The position numbers were made by a program, and so were the translations under genes. Below, piece after piece: positions 25,762 through 35,737 of a DNA stretch of 64,000 nucleotides. A model generated the notes under the pieces. That model made no database searches. It saw nothing but the letters and a program-made list of their open reading frames with translations, and was not told the DNA's origin. The first letter of the stretch is position 1; each line of letters begins with the position of its first letter. Source of the stretch: Daedaleopsis sinensis (taxonomy: Eukaryota > Basidiomycota > Agaricomycetes > Polyporales > Polyporaceae). The stretch is taken from positions 2,418,001-2,482,000 of the forward strand of contig CM066309.1 in the NCBI GenBank assembly GCA_033807695.1. Direction: 5' to 3'.

Positions 25762-28700
25762 CTAGTTGAGGCCCATACCGGCGCCGAAGCGTTCATGCTT
25801 CTCCCTCGCGAGGGCCTTGGTGAGTACGTCGGCGACCTGGTCGCCAGTGGGGACGTACTCGACGCGGATGCGTCCTTCCTCGATCTCGTCACGAATGAAA
25901 TGGTGACGGATCGCGATGTGCTTGGTCCGATCGTGGAAGGCCGAGTTCTTCGCGAGTGCCATCGCAGACTGGTTGTCGACGAGGAGCAGGGTGCCCGAGC
26001 CGCTGGGGGCGTCGAACGTCGTCTCGAACATCGCAGAGAGGAAGGTCCTCAACCAGAGGGCTTCCTTGGCGGCGGATGCGAGCGCAACGTACTCGGCTTC
26101 AGTGCTAGACTGCGCGACCGAGACCTGCTTCTTCGACTGCCAGCTGATAGCTGCATTCGAAAGGGTAAAGACGTACCCTGAGACCGAGCGACGGTCGTTG
26201 ACGTCGCCGGCCCAGTCGGCGTCGACGAACCCGACTAGCGCGCCGTTCTCCGAGCAGGAAGTGCTGCCGTCGAAGACGAGGCTCTTGTCCGTCGTGCCGC
26301 GCAGGTACTTGAACACGCGCATGAGCGCGGTCCAGTGCTCCTCGCCGGGTGAGGCGGCGTGCTTGCTCAACGCGCCCACTGGGAATGCCAGGTCGGGGCG
26401 CGTCCCGAGCATCACGTACATCAGCGCACCAAGTGCGCTCTGGTACGCCTTCTCGTCGATCTCGGGGGCGTCGAGCTTGAGGAGTTTTTCGTTGGCCGCC
26501 ATCGGCGTCGAGACCGGACGGCAGGTAGCCATGCCGTGACGTTCGAGGATGTCCTCGACGTACTGGCGTTGGGAAAGGGTGATGGTGCGGCGCGCGCGGT
26601 CGCGCGTGATCTCCATGCCGAGGATCCAGTGCGCGGGCCCGAGATCCTTCATCTCGTATGGGACACCGAGCTCGTCCTTGACGCGTCGAATGACGTCGAG
26701 GTCCTTGCCGAATATGAGCATGTCGTCCACGTAGACAGCGACGATGACGAGCTGTCCGTCGATGCGCTTGAAGAAAACGCCGTGGTCGCCGTCGTTGCGC
26801 GTGTAGCCTTCGTCGGCAAAGAGCTCCCGGAGCTTCTTGTACCACTCGCGGCTCGCCTGCTTGAGCCCATATAGGGACTTCCAGAGCTTCCAAACCGTCT
26901 GCTTGTCGCGACGGAAACCGGGAGGACACTCCATGAATATCTCCTCGTCGAGATCCCCGTTGAGGAAGGCGGACTTGACGTCCATCTGGTGGATCTCGAG
27001 GTCTTCTTTCGCGGCGATCGCGAGGAGGGCGCGGATGCTGGCGAACTTCGTGACGGGCGCGAACGTCTCCGTGTAGTCGATGCCCTCGACCTGCGTGAAG
27101 CCCTTGGCTACGAGGCGAGCCTTGTACTTGAGGATCTCGCCGTCGGGGCCGCGTTTGATCTTGAAGACCCACTTGCAGTCCACGACCTTGCGTCCGCGCG
27201 GTCGTTCGACCTCGTCGTAGAGCTCTGCTTTGGCAAAGGTGAGTAGCTCTTCGGCACACGCCGCCTTCCACTGTTCAGCGTCGGGACGAGACATGGCCTC
27301 GACGTAGGTCCTCGGCTCGTCGCTGAGCGTCGACGCGCGATGTGCGTGCTCGTCGCCCACTCCACCGAGCATCTGCTCGACGTGGTCGTCGTCCTCGTCC
27401 TCGTGTAGGTCCTCAGCCGGAAGCTCCCCCCCTCCAGCGACGGCAGGTGCTGCCGCTTTGCGGGGCTTGTTGTAGGAAGACACGGTGAACCGCTCGACAG
27501 TGCGCGTGGCGCGCGTCGAGCGTCGCACGTGCGGAGCTGGGATCGGCTTGGGATATGGACCAGGGACGGTGGAGTTGGGGACGCGTCGATGAGGCGTCGG
27601 TGGCGGCGGAGGCAACGGGGCCTCTTGCTCGTGCGGGGGCTCGTGCTCCTCCTGCTCTCGACCCTCAACGGCACGTGCGCGTGGTGCGCGTGCGTCGCCC
27701 TCGTCGGGAACCTCCTCGACCGTGGCACGGCGGGAGGGGGGAGAGCTGTCGGAGGGAGCGTCAGCGAGCTCGACCGTAGCGTGAGCATGACCAGAAGGGA
27801 CGGGGTTACCACGCTCCGACGGGAAAACGGGCTCGACGTTCACGACGATGCGCGTCGGGACGCCGTTCGGGCCGCCTTCGTCGAACACGACGTCGCGTGA
27901 CTCAACGATCCTGCCCGAGGGTCGATGCAGGAGTCGGTACGCGCGTTTGTGCTCGCAGTACCCCAGGAGGACACATCCGAGCGACTTCGTGTCGAACTTG
28001 GTGCGTCGCTTCTCCGGGATGTGGACGTGGGCCTTGCACCCAAACGGGCGGATGTGCGCGACGGAGGGTTTGATGCCTGTGTACGCCTCGTGCGGTGTGA
28101 TGTCGCCGTCGATCGCGGTGGTCGGCGTGCGATTGAGGATGTGGGCCGCGTACTTGCACGCTTCGGCCCAGTACGTCTTCGGGAGAGTGGCCTCGCTGAG
28201 CATGCAGAGAGCCATCTCCTTGATGCGACGGTTCATCCGCTCGGCGATGCCGTTCTCCTGCGGTGTGTCGGGGTTCGTCATCTCGTGGTGGATCCCCCGA
28301 CGCGCGCAGATCTCCTCGACCGCCTTGTTGTCGTACTCGCCGCCGCCATCTGATCGTAGGAAGACGACCGGTTCGCCTACGAGCACCTCAGCGCGATTGA
28401 GATGCGCATCGAGTGTGGCGGGTTGGTCGGACTTTGCCTTGAGCGGGTAGACGGTGAGGTGGCGCGAGTGCTGGTCGATGTATGTATCGAGGTACTTCTC
28501 GCCAGCAGGCGAGCGCATATCGGACTCCATGAGGTCGGAGGAGATGCGGTAGTTGGGACGTGGAGCTGAGGACTGGGAGGCCTTCGGAATCGCGTCGCGT
28601 GTCTGCTTGCCGGCCAAGCACGTTCCGCAGGGCGTCTGGGGAGGTTTGGACTCGCCGATGATCGACATGCCCTCGACCATCCCCTTCCGCACCATGCGGA

Positions 28701-30231
28701 GGACCGCGTCGGTGTTGAGGTGACCTAGGCGGTTGTGCCAGGTCTCGACGGATGCCTTCGAGTGGTTGGCGATGAACGCTGTGAGCGGAGGGGTCGGGCC
28801 TGGGTCGTACGTGTCTGTGACCTCGTTCGAGTCGAGCGCGGCGACGTGCGCGCGATCGGGTGCGGCGGCCTTGCCGTTGAGGACGTAGAGGCCCTCGCGC
28901 AGCGAGGCGGAGCCGACGCACGCGCCGTCGTCCTTCGCGATGATACGGCAGCCATCGTCAACGAACTGGACGGTGTGTCCGGTCTTCGCGAGCTGCGACA
29001 CGGACAGTAGGTTGCCGTGGAGCTCTGGGACATGGAAGACGCGGGTGGAGAGGATCGGTGCGTGGCTGTCGTCCAAGTCGAGGTACATGGACCCGACGCC
29101 GAGCGCGAGGATGTGGCGCTCGTCCCCGAGCCATACGCGACGAGGCTCAGGGAGAACGCGGTACGCGCAGAACTTGTCGCGCTGCGAGGACATGTGCGAG
29201 GACGCGCCAGAGTCGACGATCCAGCGCGTCCGCATGTCGGCTTTGCTGGCCTTCAGCGCGTCCGCGACGTAGACACGGAGGATGTCCGAGTCGTCATCGC
29301 GAACGGTCGCGACCTTCGCGTTCAGGTCCCCGGCGGGCTTCGCGTTGTCCGTCTTCGGCTTCGCGGCAGCGGCCTCGAGATCGGCCTTGCGCTTACGGCA
29401 CTCGTCCTTCGAGTGGTTGGGCTTTTTGCAGTACGCGCACTTGCGCGCGTTGTCCTTCTGCTTTTTGTCGAAGGGCTTCTTCTGCTGCGGCTTCCCCATG
29501 CGCGCGGCGAGCGCGGAGTGTTTCGACTCGCTTGCGAGCAGCTTCTCGTGCTCGACGACGGACGCGATGACCTTGTCGGTGCTGAGCGTCGCATCTGCGG
29601 ACACAAGGATGGTGCGGAGTGTCGAGTACGAAGGCGGGAGGGAGTTGACCATCGCGATCGCGAGGATCGAATCGTCGAGGGACATGCCGAGTGACGTGAG
29701 CAAGTGCTTCTTGTGGAGCATTGCGTCGAGTTGCGGGCGAAGGGGGGAGTCGTCGGAGAGCGTTCCGCGAAACAACTCACCGATCAGCGAGGCGACCGTC
29801 TGTTTCCCTTTCCCCTCATACGTCTGCAACAGTTTGTCCCATACCGCGTGCGCCGTCGTGAGATGTATTACGCCGTCGAGCGGCTCGTCCTCGATGGTGA
29901 GAACGAGCTGGTTGGTGGCGTCACTGTCGCGGCTTGCCCACATGGCGTAGGCGTCCGGATCGTTCTTGACGTCGGGCGCGGGTTCGGCTCCTGTGACGAT
30001 GTTCCATAGATTTCGCTGCATGAGTACGCGGGAGATGCGGTACTTCCACGTGGTGAAGTTCGAGCCGTCGTTCTTGAGGAACGCGATGTCGTAGAGCCGG
30101 CTGGACTGAGTGCGTACCGCAGTTGTAGGAACCGGCGGTGTTACGGCACTGACTGTAGACGAAGCCCCGGGGGCAGTCGTCGTGGGAGTCTGGGTCGTTG
30201 CGGCGTTGGGATCATTCGGACCTGGTGACAT
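25762..30231 (-). CDS. Copia Gag-Pol polyprotein
   Basis: 1489 residues in one frame, so Gag and Pol are fused without frameshift. In order: a UBN2-type gag region (about 45-235); a CX2CX4HX4C zinc knuckle (C265, C268, H273, C278); an aspartic protease (VDSGASSHM, D340); an integrase HHCC (H499, H504, C535, C538) and catalytic D566, D628, E664 with the expected 35-residue spacing; a Pro-rich linker (about 850-905); reverse transcriptase (KWVFKIKRG, QMDVKSAFLNGDL, YVDDM with D1169 and D1170); and RNase H (D1337, E1378, D1419). All catalytic residues are present, so the element is probably active or very recently so. Confidence 0.95.
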   Translation of the reverse strand: MSPGPNDPNAATTQTPTTTAPGASSTVSAVTPPVPTTAVRTQSSRLYDIAFLKNDGSNFTTWKYRISRVLMQRNLWNIVTGAEPAPDVKNDPDAYAMWASRDSDATNQLVLTIEDEPLDGVIHLTTAHAVWDKLLQTYEGKGKQTVASLIGELFRGTLSDDSPLRPQLDAMLHKKHLLTSLGMSLDDSILAIAMVNSLPPSYSTLRTILVSADATLSTDKVIASVVEHEKLLASESKHSALAARMGKPQQKKPFDKKQKDNARKCAYCKKPNHSKDECRKRKADLEAAAAKPKTDNAKPAGDLNAKVATVRDDDSDILRVYVADALKASKADMRTRWIVDSGASSHMSSQRDKFCAYRVLPEPRRVWLGDERHILALGVGSMYLDLDDSHAPILSTRVFHVPELHGNLLSVSQLAKTGHTVQFVDDGCRIIAKDDGACVGSASLREGLYVLNGKAAAPDRAHVAALDSNEVTDTYDPGPTPPLTAFIANHSKASVETWHNRLGHLNTDAVLRMVRKGMVEGMSIIGESKPPQTPCGTCLAGKQTRDAIPKASQSSAPRPNYRISSDLMESDMRSPAGEKYLDTYIDQHSRHLTVYPLKAKSDQPATLDAHLNRAEVLVGEPVVFLRSDGGGEYDNKAVEEICARRGIHHEMTNPDTPQENGIAERMNRRIKEMALCMLSEATLPKTYWAEACKYAAHILNRTPTTAIDGDITPHEAYTGIKPSVAHIRPFGCKAHVHIPEKRRTKFDTKSLGCVLLGYCEHKRAYRLLHRPSGRIVESRDVVFDEGGPNGVPTRIVVNVEPVFPSERGNPVPSGHAHATVELADAPSDSSPPSRRATVEEVPDEGDARAPRARAVEGREQEEHEPPHEQEAPLPPPPPTPHRRVPNSTVPGPYPKPIPAPHVRRSTRATRTVERFTVSSYNKPRKAAAPAVAGGGELPAEDLHEDEDDDHVEQMLGGVGDEHAHRASTLSDEPRTYVEAMSRPDAEQWKAACAEELLTFAKAELYDEVERPRGRKVVDCKWVFKIKRGPDGEILKYKARLVAKGFTQVEGIDYTETFAPVTKFASIRALLAIAAKEDLEIHQMDVKSAFLNGDLDEEIFMECPPGFRRDKQTVWKLWKSLYGLKQASREWYKKLRELFADEGYTRNDGDHGVFFKRIDGQLVIVAVYVDDMLIFGKDLDVIRRVKDELGVPYEMKDLGPAHWILGMEITRDRARRTITLSQRQYVEDILERHGMATCRPVSTPMAANEKLLKLDAPEIDEKAYQSALGALMYVMLGTRPDLAFPVGALSKHAASPGEEHWTALMRVFKYLRGTTDKSLVFDGSTSCSENGALVGFVDADWAGDVNDRRSVSGYVFTLSNAAISWQSKKQVSVAQSSTEAEYVALASAAKEALWLRTFLSAMFETTFDAPSGSGTLLLVDNQSAMALAKNSAFHDRTKHIAIRHHFIRDEIEEGRIRVEYVPTGDQVADVLTKALAREKHERFGAGMGLN

Positions 30232-30378
30232 CGTGCCGAGCTGGTGTGTGGGAGAGCGGAAGAATAGAAGCGAGGTGTCGATCTAGGATGCCGGCGAGCG
30301 CGGAAGAGGGAGCGTGGAAGCGTAAAGCGAGAGTGATTGAGCTGTTCTAAGTCTAGTCTTCCTGTCAGAGCGATCTGA

Positions 30379-30392
30379 CAGGGCTCATAACC
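30379..30392 (-). promoter_or_regulatory. Primer-binding site, initiator tRNA-Met anticodon arm
   Basis: On the element's strand GGTTATGAGCCCTG follows directly after the 5' LTR. It is complementary to CAGGGCTCATAACC, the anticodon stem-loop of the fungal initiator tRNA-Met, not to its 3' end. This is the half-tRNA priming arrangement known for Drosophila copia. Confidence 0.75.
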
Positions 30393-30695
30393 TATTCAAC
30401 GACGTGCAGGGTCTGGTAAAGACAGTTAGACTCAGCGTATGCGTGGTAGTAGCAACAGCTATATATATACCTGGTAAAGACAGTTAGACTACAGTACATG
30501 TCAGTCAAGTGTCTCTACAGTAGAATGGAAAGGAACGTTACCTCAGCGTATGCGTGGTAGTAGCAACAGCTGAGGAAAAGGGAGCGAAGAGACTCGAAAG
30601 GAAAAGTATACGCTTAGGTAAGCTACCGGGCGCCTAATGAGCGACTGTACAGTACTACGATGTCCAGTGCACTACGTATGTAACGTACTTCAACA
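30393..30695 (-). repeat. Copia 5' LTR
   Basis: 303 bp, same as 25,345-25,647 apart from one base. It carries the element's promoter. Confidence 0.9.
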
Positions 30696-30873
30696 GGACG
30701 AACCTGAAGACGTCGGCCTGCCGGACGAACTCGACTCTCGCTCCGACGACGCGTACCTGGCTGGCCACCGTGACGCGATTACGCTGGACGACTTGGCGGT
30801 GCATGCGCCTCCCGAGCCGGATTTGGAGATCCAGGAGGTCCCCCGTGAGGACCGGGTCGCGCAGGCAGTGTGA
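30696..30873 (+). pseudogene. Severed 3' tail of Y1
   Basis: The target duplication (30,696-30,700) is followed in frame by the acidic tail DEPEDVGLPDELDSRSDDAY and the terminal VAQAV then TGA, matching the C-termini of Y2 (to 37,653) and Y3 (to 43,652). It is separated from the rest of Y1 by the copia element. Confidence 0.85.
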
Positions 30874-31868
30874 CGGGGACCATCGGGACAAGCAAGGCTC
30901 GGAGAGTCTTGCCTCAAGGCGGGAGAATGGGTCATGGCGCGAAGACCGTGACGGATGGCCCAGTGGGGGGTTGGGCACGGCGGCATAGCTGAGGATCCGG
31001 GTAGTTGGGGGTTGAACATTGAAAGTTGAAGTTGTGGGTGGCACTAGACGGGACGGTGGTTTGCTTTCGAACATTTTCTTGCAATTGTTCTTCAACTTCG
31101 GTACTCTCGACTCGCACTCGCGGCTCCACATTCTGCTAGACGGAGCCGCAGACCTATTTATGTGACACGCCAGATGCCGTGGACCACAGCAATATACCAA
31201 GTCTGGATCTACGAACGTCTGCAGTGGAATGACACGGCCAGGAGCCTGCGTCGGGGCTTGCGTCTCGAACATCATAATGCAGGAAGGCACAACGTCGTCC
31301 GCCCCGCCTCCGAGTCCGGACTCGGATGAGAGTCGGACGAGCGTGAGGAAGACCTTCGCTCGAACGATATTGTCCAACTACGCAGGTGTGGCCCAGCATG
31401 GATCAGTACCTCGGCGATTTCAAGTTATCGCTTACTTACTCCTCCCTAGCTTCGTGCTACTGTCCAGATGCATGTTCGTGCGAACGAACGAGAGGAGCGT
31501 AGTGGTACCGGTGCAACCGGGCGAGGCAGAAGTGGTCAGAGAGAACACAGGGTTGACTCGTACCTGTAGGCAACAACGAGTGTTCATTTTCCACCACGGC
31601 GATAAGTTGGCACCCCGGCGAGCGCGTAGATGCTTCCATATATAAGTGAACGCGGGAAAGCGAATAAACACGACGACTGGATGATGCACAACATTAGTAC
31701 TTGTGACGACAACCGTTCTCCAAGAGCGAGCCCACCTCCGAATATTCTAGATGTGGCAGCACAACAGATCCACCTCTCTTCCAACGCTCTCACCGTTCTC
31801 ACCGTTCGTACCCCTCCCCCGGCTCTCGACATAGGAATCCACGCACCAAAGACTGAAGTCAGACGCGA
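30874..31868. other. Spacer between Y1 and AMT1
   Basis: About 1 kb homologous to the Y-AMT spacers of units 2 and 3. The small secreted-protein-like frame present there is dead here: its ATG is followed at once by TGA, and the signal-peptide part is deleted. Confidence 0.6.
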
Positions 31869-32929
31869 TCACGCCGCAACCGCGGCACCGCGCTTCTCGA
31901 CGTCGGCCTCCTCGTCGCTCGCGCCCGCCCGTCGTCCCGGACAGCGTGCCGTGCGAGTGCGTGTCGTCGTGGAAGTCGTGGCTCGTGCCGAGGTCGATGC
32001 CGACGTAGTCGTACGCGAACTAGCACATCTCCGCGTCGTCGACGCCGAGGATCTCCGTCTCCTCCGTCGCGCGCAGGCGCAGGCCGGGCGGATGAAGTGC
32101 ATGATCCAGAGGATGATCCTCTGCAGGCGCGTGGGTGCGTGAGTAGTGTGCAGACGCGAAGACACGGCCGGTTAGGAATAGGGAGGGACACGCACGGTCA
32201 TGACGAACGAGTATCTCATGCCGGCGACCGAGTCGGCAATCTGGTAGCTCAGCTGGATGTAGTTGTGGTCGAGCCAGCCACCAGGGATCACGGTGACACC
32301 GTCGAAGCCGGCTCGGACGCTGGCCTGCGTATTCAGGCCGGTCAGGACGTTACTGATCACACCGCCAATGGCGTGCGAAGCAAAGATCTACAGTAGCAGG
32401 TCAGTTGCATAGTTGCTCCGCCGTGTATACATCAAGACGCACATCGAGACAGTCGTCGTAGCCAAAGACGAACTTCAGCTGGGTGGAGAAGTTGCACAGC
32501 GTACCAGCCATGAAGCCGAAGAGGACAGCAGCGGCTACAGAAGCACGTTCCAGTGAGCCCGAGGCCTGAATATCTGAGAACTGTTAAAGTGGCACGTACG
32601 CGAGCCAACGAAGCCGGAAGCAGGTGTGATCGCGACAAGGCCCGCAATGGCTTCTGAGCAGAAGCCGACAGCGGACCATCAGGCTGCCGACGCTAGCAGC
32701 CAGGTTGGTGACGATGCATGCCTGCACGACGCGGAGGTTGGCGGCGAGCGCAGAGCCGCCGTTGAACCCGAACCAACCGAACCAGAGGAAGATGGTGCCG
32801 AGGACGACGTAGGTCGTGTTGTGGTGCTTGTACGTGGGGCGCTCGGTGCCGTAGCCGCGACACTTGCCCAGGTAGATGGAGATGGCAAGGGCGGCAGTAC
32901 CGGAGGAAATGTGGACGGGGGTACCACCG
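31869..32929 (-). pseudogene. Ammonium transporter fragment AMT1
   Basis: Homologous to the 3' two-thirds of AMT3 (from GGTPVHISSGTAALAIS on), cut at the junction with X2, so the N-terminal half and promoter are absent. Decay is clear. A deletion after ASVG removes the TWMLWDYRLERKW block and shifts the frame. In the last exon GAG of MGEFAYDY has become TAG, and a few inserted bases shift the frame nearby. It cannot encode a working transporter. Confidence 0.9.
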
Positions 32930-33320
32930 CATCCCGCCCAGGCTCGCGCGCGGCCACCACCCCAAGACACATGTCCCCGGTCCCGTTCCCCACGCAGCCC
33001 ATCGCCCATCGCAGATGATCATGCTGTCCTGCATATCCGCAACAGATGCAAACCACATCGCGCGGTTCAACACAGGGCCTCACGACCGGGGACGGGCGCA
33101 GTACGTAGTGGCTCGACTCCGATTGTGGACGATCCCCAGATCGCACAACTCACCAATTCTGAACACAACTCACCTCCGCGCGAGAATCCGCTCCGCCGCA
33201 ACATAGTTCGGCCACGCCTCCCGCTCCTTCTCCCCGTCCGTCGCTGAGCCTGGGTCTGTCCCCCGCCCACGACCGCCGGCAGCCGCAGCTTTCGATTTTC
33301 CTTCCGCCGCTTGTCCGCCG

Positions 33321-33328
33321 CCTGACTC
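33321..33328. repeat. 8-bp target site duplication (left)
   Basis: CCTGACTC, repeated at 34,070-34,077. The uninterrupted X1 copy has CCTGACCC once at the same place. Confidence 0.85.
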
Positions 33329-33336
33329 TAGGCTAG

Positions 33337-33401
33337 AATCACCAAAGAGGAGGGGTGCAGGAAACCCCCGTGGGAACGTCGGAGTTCGACCATGCCGACG
33401 G
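33337..33401. repeat. Subterminal inverted repeat, left arm
   Basis: 65 bp starting AATCACCAAAGAGG; its inverted partner is 33,940-34,004 (63 of 65 matches by eye). Confidence 0.85.
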
Positions 33402-33939
33402 CACTGGCCCCGTATATACTAGGCGCCACCAGCTAGTCCAGTACTTACTACTCAGCAGCATCGAATAGGACATACGACCCCAGATGCCTGTAACACTACC
33501 ACCTATGACTCCATAAATCTACGCTAACGATGAATAATCGGTCAGTTGTGACCATTAGTCTTAGAAACCTCGAGGTGCTTCTCTGCCCTGAAATTTGGCA
33601 AAACAATCGTATTGGCGGCACTCTCGCGGACCTCTCCTCGCTCTCGGGCCCGTCAAAACGGCATGGATGAGCCCGGGCATCCAGTATGACGTTCGAACAG
33701 TGGTAGTAGTGTGATGGCGGAACGAGTAGGTGACGGTCCTGCGGCGGGAGAGCACACAGGACCTAGATTCGACGACTCAGTTGAAGTTGAAGGCTCTCTG
33801 GCGTTTCGGAGTCTTCGGACTGTCAACATCCAGCGTAATCTCCTCACTAGCCATAGCACGCAAGTTTCAAGGGAGAGATTCAGAGGAAGGAAGCGTATAC
33901 ACGCGTCAGTAGACGCCCAAAGACTCGAGGTCAAAGTCG

Positions 33940-34004
33940 CCGTCGGCATGTTCGAGCTCCGACGTTCCCACGGGGGTTTCCTGCACCCCTCCTCTTTGGT
34001 GATT
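33940..34004. repeat. Subterminal inverted repeat, right arm
   Basis: Inverted partner of 33,337-33,401, ending CCTCTTTGGTGATT. Confidence 0.85.
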
Positions 34005-34426
34005 CCAGACTCTATTCAAAGGAACGACTGTCTTCCGACACTTGAACTAGAGGCTGGTTTACGAGCCTACCTGACTCTGGCCCTCCTCGATCCTCCGCCC
34101 GTCCGGTGCGACCGCCTCGAAGTAGTGCCGGTGCACGAGCACGTTCACGTCCATGCCAGGATGCACCGTGCGCATGTCGCTGCCCTCGCGCGCCAGGTAC
34201 GTCCGCGGGAGGTGCACGCGCGTGCGTGTCCACACCACGCGTCGCTCGAGCGGGTATCGCCCGACGGACCACGCCGTCGCGCGGCGGTGTTAGGAGAGCA
34301 CCTTGAGGGCATCGTCGCGCTCCTTCTTAAGCTCCGCGTCGGTCTTCCCCTGCGGCTTCGCGGGCTGCTTGGACAGGGGCGGCGGGAGGGCTGTATCTGC
34401 GGGCTCAGGCTTCGGTTTGAACCCAT

Positions 34427-35737
34427 ACTTGTGATGTGTTGTCAGCCGCGGACGGTTGACTCTGTTCTGGCGAAGAGTCGGACACGAACTAGTTGAGCCG
34501 AAAGAGATCGAGGGTTCAGAGAACGTTGGATCTTTAGTGCGTCCTTTAAGTTAGCCACCTGGCTTTCGTGGGTGAGTTGTTGACTACTCTGCTGGTGAGT
34601 GAGTCGTCGCTGGCTAGCGCCAAGGTTGATAACTTCTAATCGCGACACCTTATCTGGTACTAGGAGTCGATTTAACTGAATAACTACATTGTCAAAGTTA
34701 AAGTGGACGACCTACTAGTACTACTCGTGCTCCCTCCACCTAGATCTGCTTCACTAAACCAGCACTATCGGGTGTGTCCCTCCCCTAACCTGGTCTACAG
34801 CTCACAGAGACACCCATCCAGATATTTCCATTGGACTCGACTGTTACTATCACTACCAAGAAAGATGTCGCGAGTTGTTATGAACCATACTGTGATTTTT
34901 CGCGATCCATCCATGCATCCTATCGACCTTGACGACACATCAGTTTAGTCAGCAGCTCCTTTGGACAGCGTGGGCGGCATTGACGAGACCTCGTTCCTAT
35001 GTATTTTAACCCGGATGATCAACGGCCAGCAGGGACATGGGAGCAGAACCAAAATTATAGAACTTGAAGTATCAAGCCCCCCTTTTCTCGAGAGGGCCAT
35101 CGCTTCGACGTACGCCCTCCGGCCATTCTCGCAGATGGGCATCGTATTGCCGTGGTCCGGCATCTTCGGAAACACCGGTTGAACAACAGCGGCGCTTCTA
35201 TCCCTCATAAGTCCAGCCAATGCATGCAATAGGCCCGATCTTGTTATCAACTGCACTAGCTTCAACCGCCCGCGGAGTGCATGTAGGCTATGCTTGGATC
35301 GGTGAGTCGCTTCCCATGTACCATGAGACGAGATAAGTCTAGGGTTGCTAAGTGCTTTCATCCTCCTCAGGCTCCGTAAATTTGGTGTGCTCCGAGTCCT
35401 CGCGACGTTGTTCAAGTATCAACTTGGTGTATCATCTACATGATCCACTAGAATTCGAACACTATGTCTTCCGAAACCCTACTGGTGGTAGGACTGTGGC
35501 AGGACTGTGGCGGCGCAACCAAGGCACAATCTCGTCAATTTCGAAGTATCCATCGCTAGCTGGGGTCAACTTGTTGGTTGCGTGACAGTCCTCTTCATGG
35601 GCTTCTTCTATCAGGTAAGATCGCGACATGAAGAACCTAATGCCAAGGGTCCGATACGGTCACTTCAAAAGGAAGTATAAGACATATGACAGCGGTTACC
35701 TGGCCCGGCCAAATCGCCCACTGTATGCATACCCAGC
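34427..35737. other. Spacer between X2 and Y2
   Basis: About 1.3 kb. The outer parts match the X1-Y1 spacer. The middle part (about 34,965-35,590) is shared only with unit 3, and rather diverged. A TATAAGA lies at 35,676-35,682. No supported gene. Confidence 0.6.

Larger units (their letters stand above)
25345..30695 (-). mobile_element. Full-length Ty1/copia LTR retrotransposon
   Basis: 5,351 bp with two 303-bp LTRs, a primer-binding site next to the 5' LTR, one uninterrupted gag-pol frame of 1489 codons and a 5-bp target duplication (GGACG). It lies antisense to Y1, inside its last exon. Domain order gag, protease, integrase, reverse transcriptase, RNase H defines the copia superfamily. 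The nearly identical LTRs and intact frame point to a very recent insertion, after the triplication, since Y2 and Y3 have empty sites. Confidence 0.95.
33329..34069. mobile_element. Non-autonomous hAT-like DNA transposon
   Basis: 741 bp, ends TAGGCTAG and (reverse complement) TAGGCTCG, flanked by the 8-bp direct repeat CCTGACTC. Just inside are 65-bp subterminal inverted repeats (33,337-33,401 and 33,940-34,004) that differ at two positions. Eight-bp duplications and TA-rich short terminal repeats are typical of hAT elements. It has no transposase frame. X1 and X3 lack it, so it inserted after the triplication. Confidence 0.85.
32930..34426 (-). pseudogene. Gene X fragment X2, interrupted by hAT element
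   Basis: Homologous to X1 exon 1 plus the first part of its intron. A one-base deletion just after the ATG shifts the frame, GAG before HRR is now TAA, and a 741-bp transposon sits in the low-complexity linker. The X 3' exon is missing because the unit starts inside the intron and is fused to AMT1. Confidence 0.88.

Noticed and set aside
26105..27271. 388-codon frame antisense-phase shadow inside the copia gag-pol (-)
   Set aside because: Same strand but another frame of the well-supported polyprotein; Arg-rich composition with no domain.
27848..29950. Several 140-220-codon frames opposite gag-pol (+)
   Set aside because: Shadows of a GC-rich coding sequence on the other strand.
25345..30695. 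Copia insertion as the cause of the triplication
   Set aside because: The element is in one unit only, away from the junctions, and its LTRs are far less diverged than the units, so it came later.
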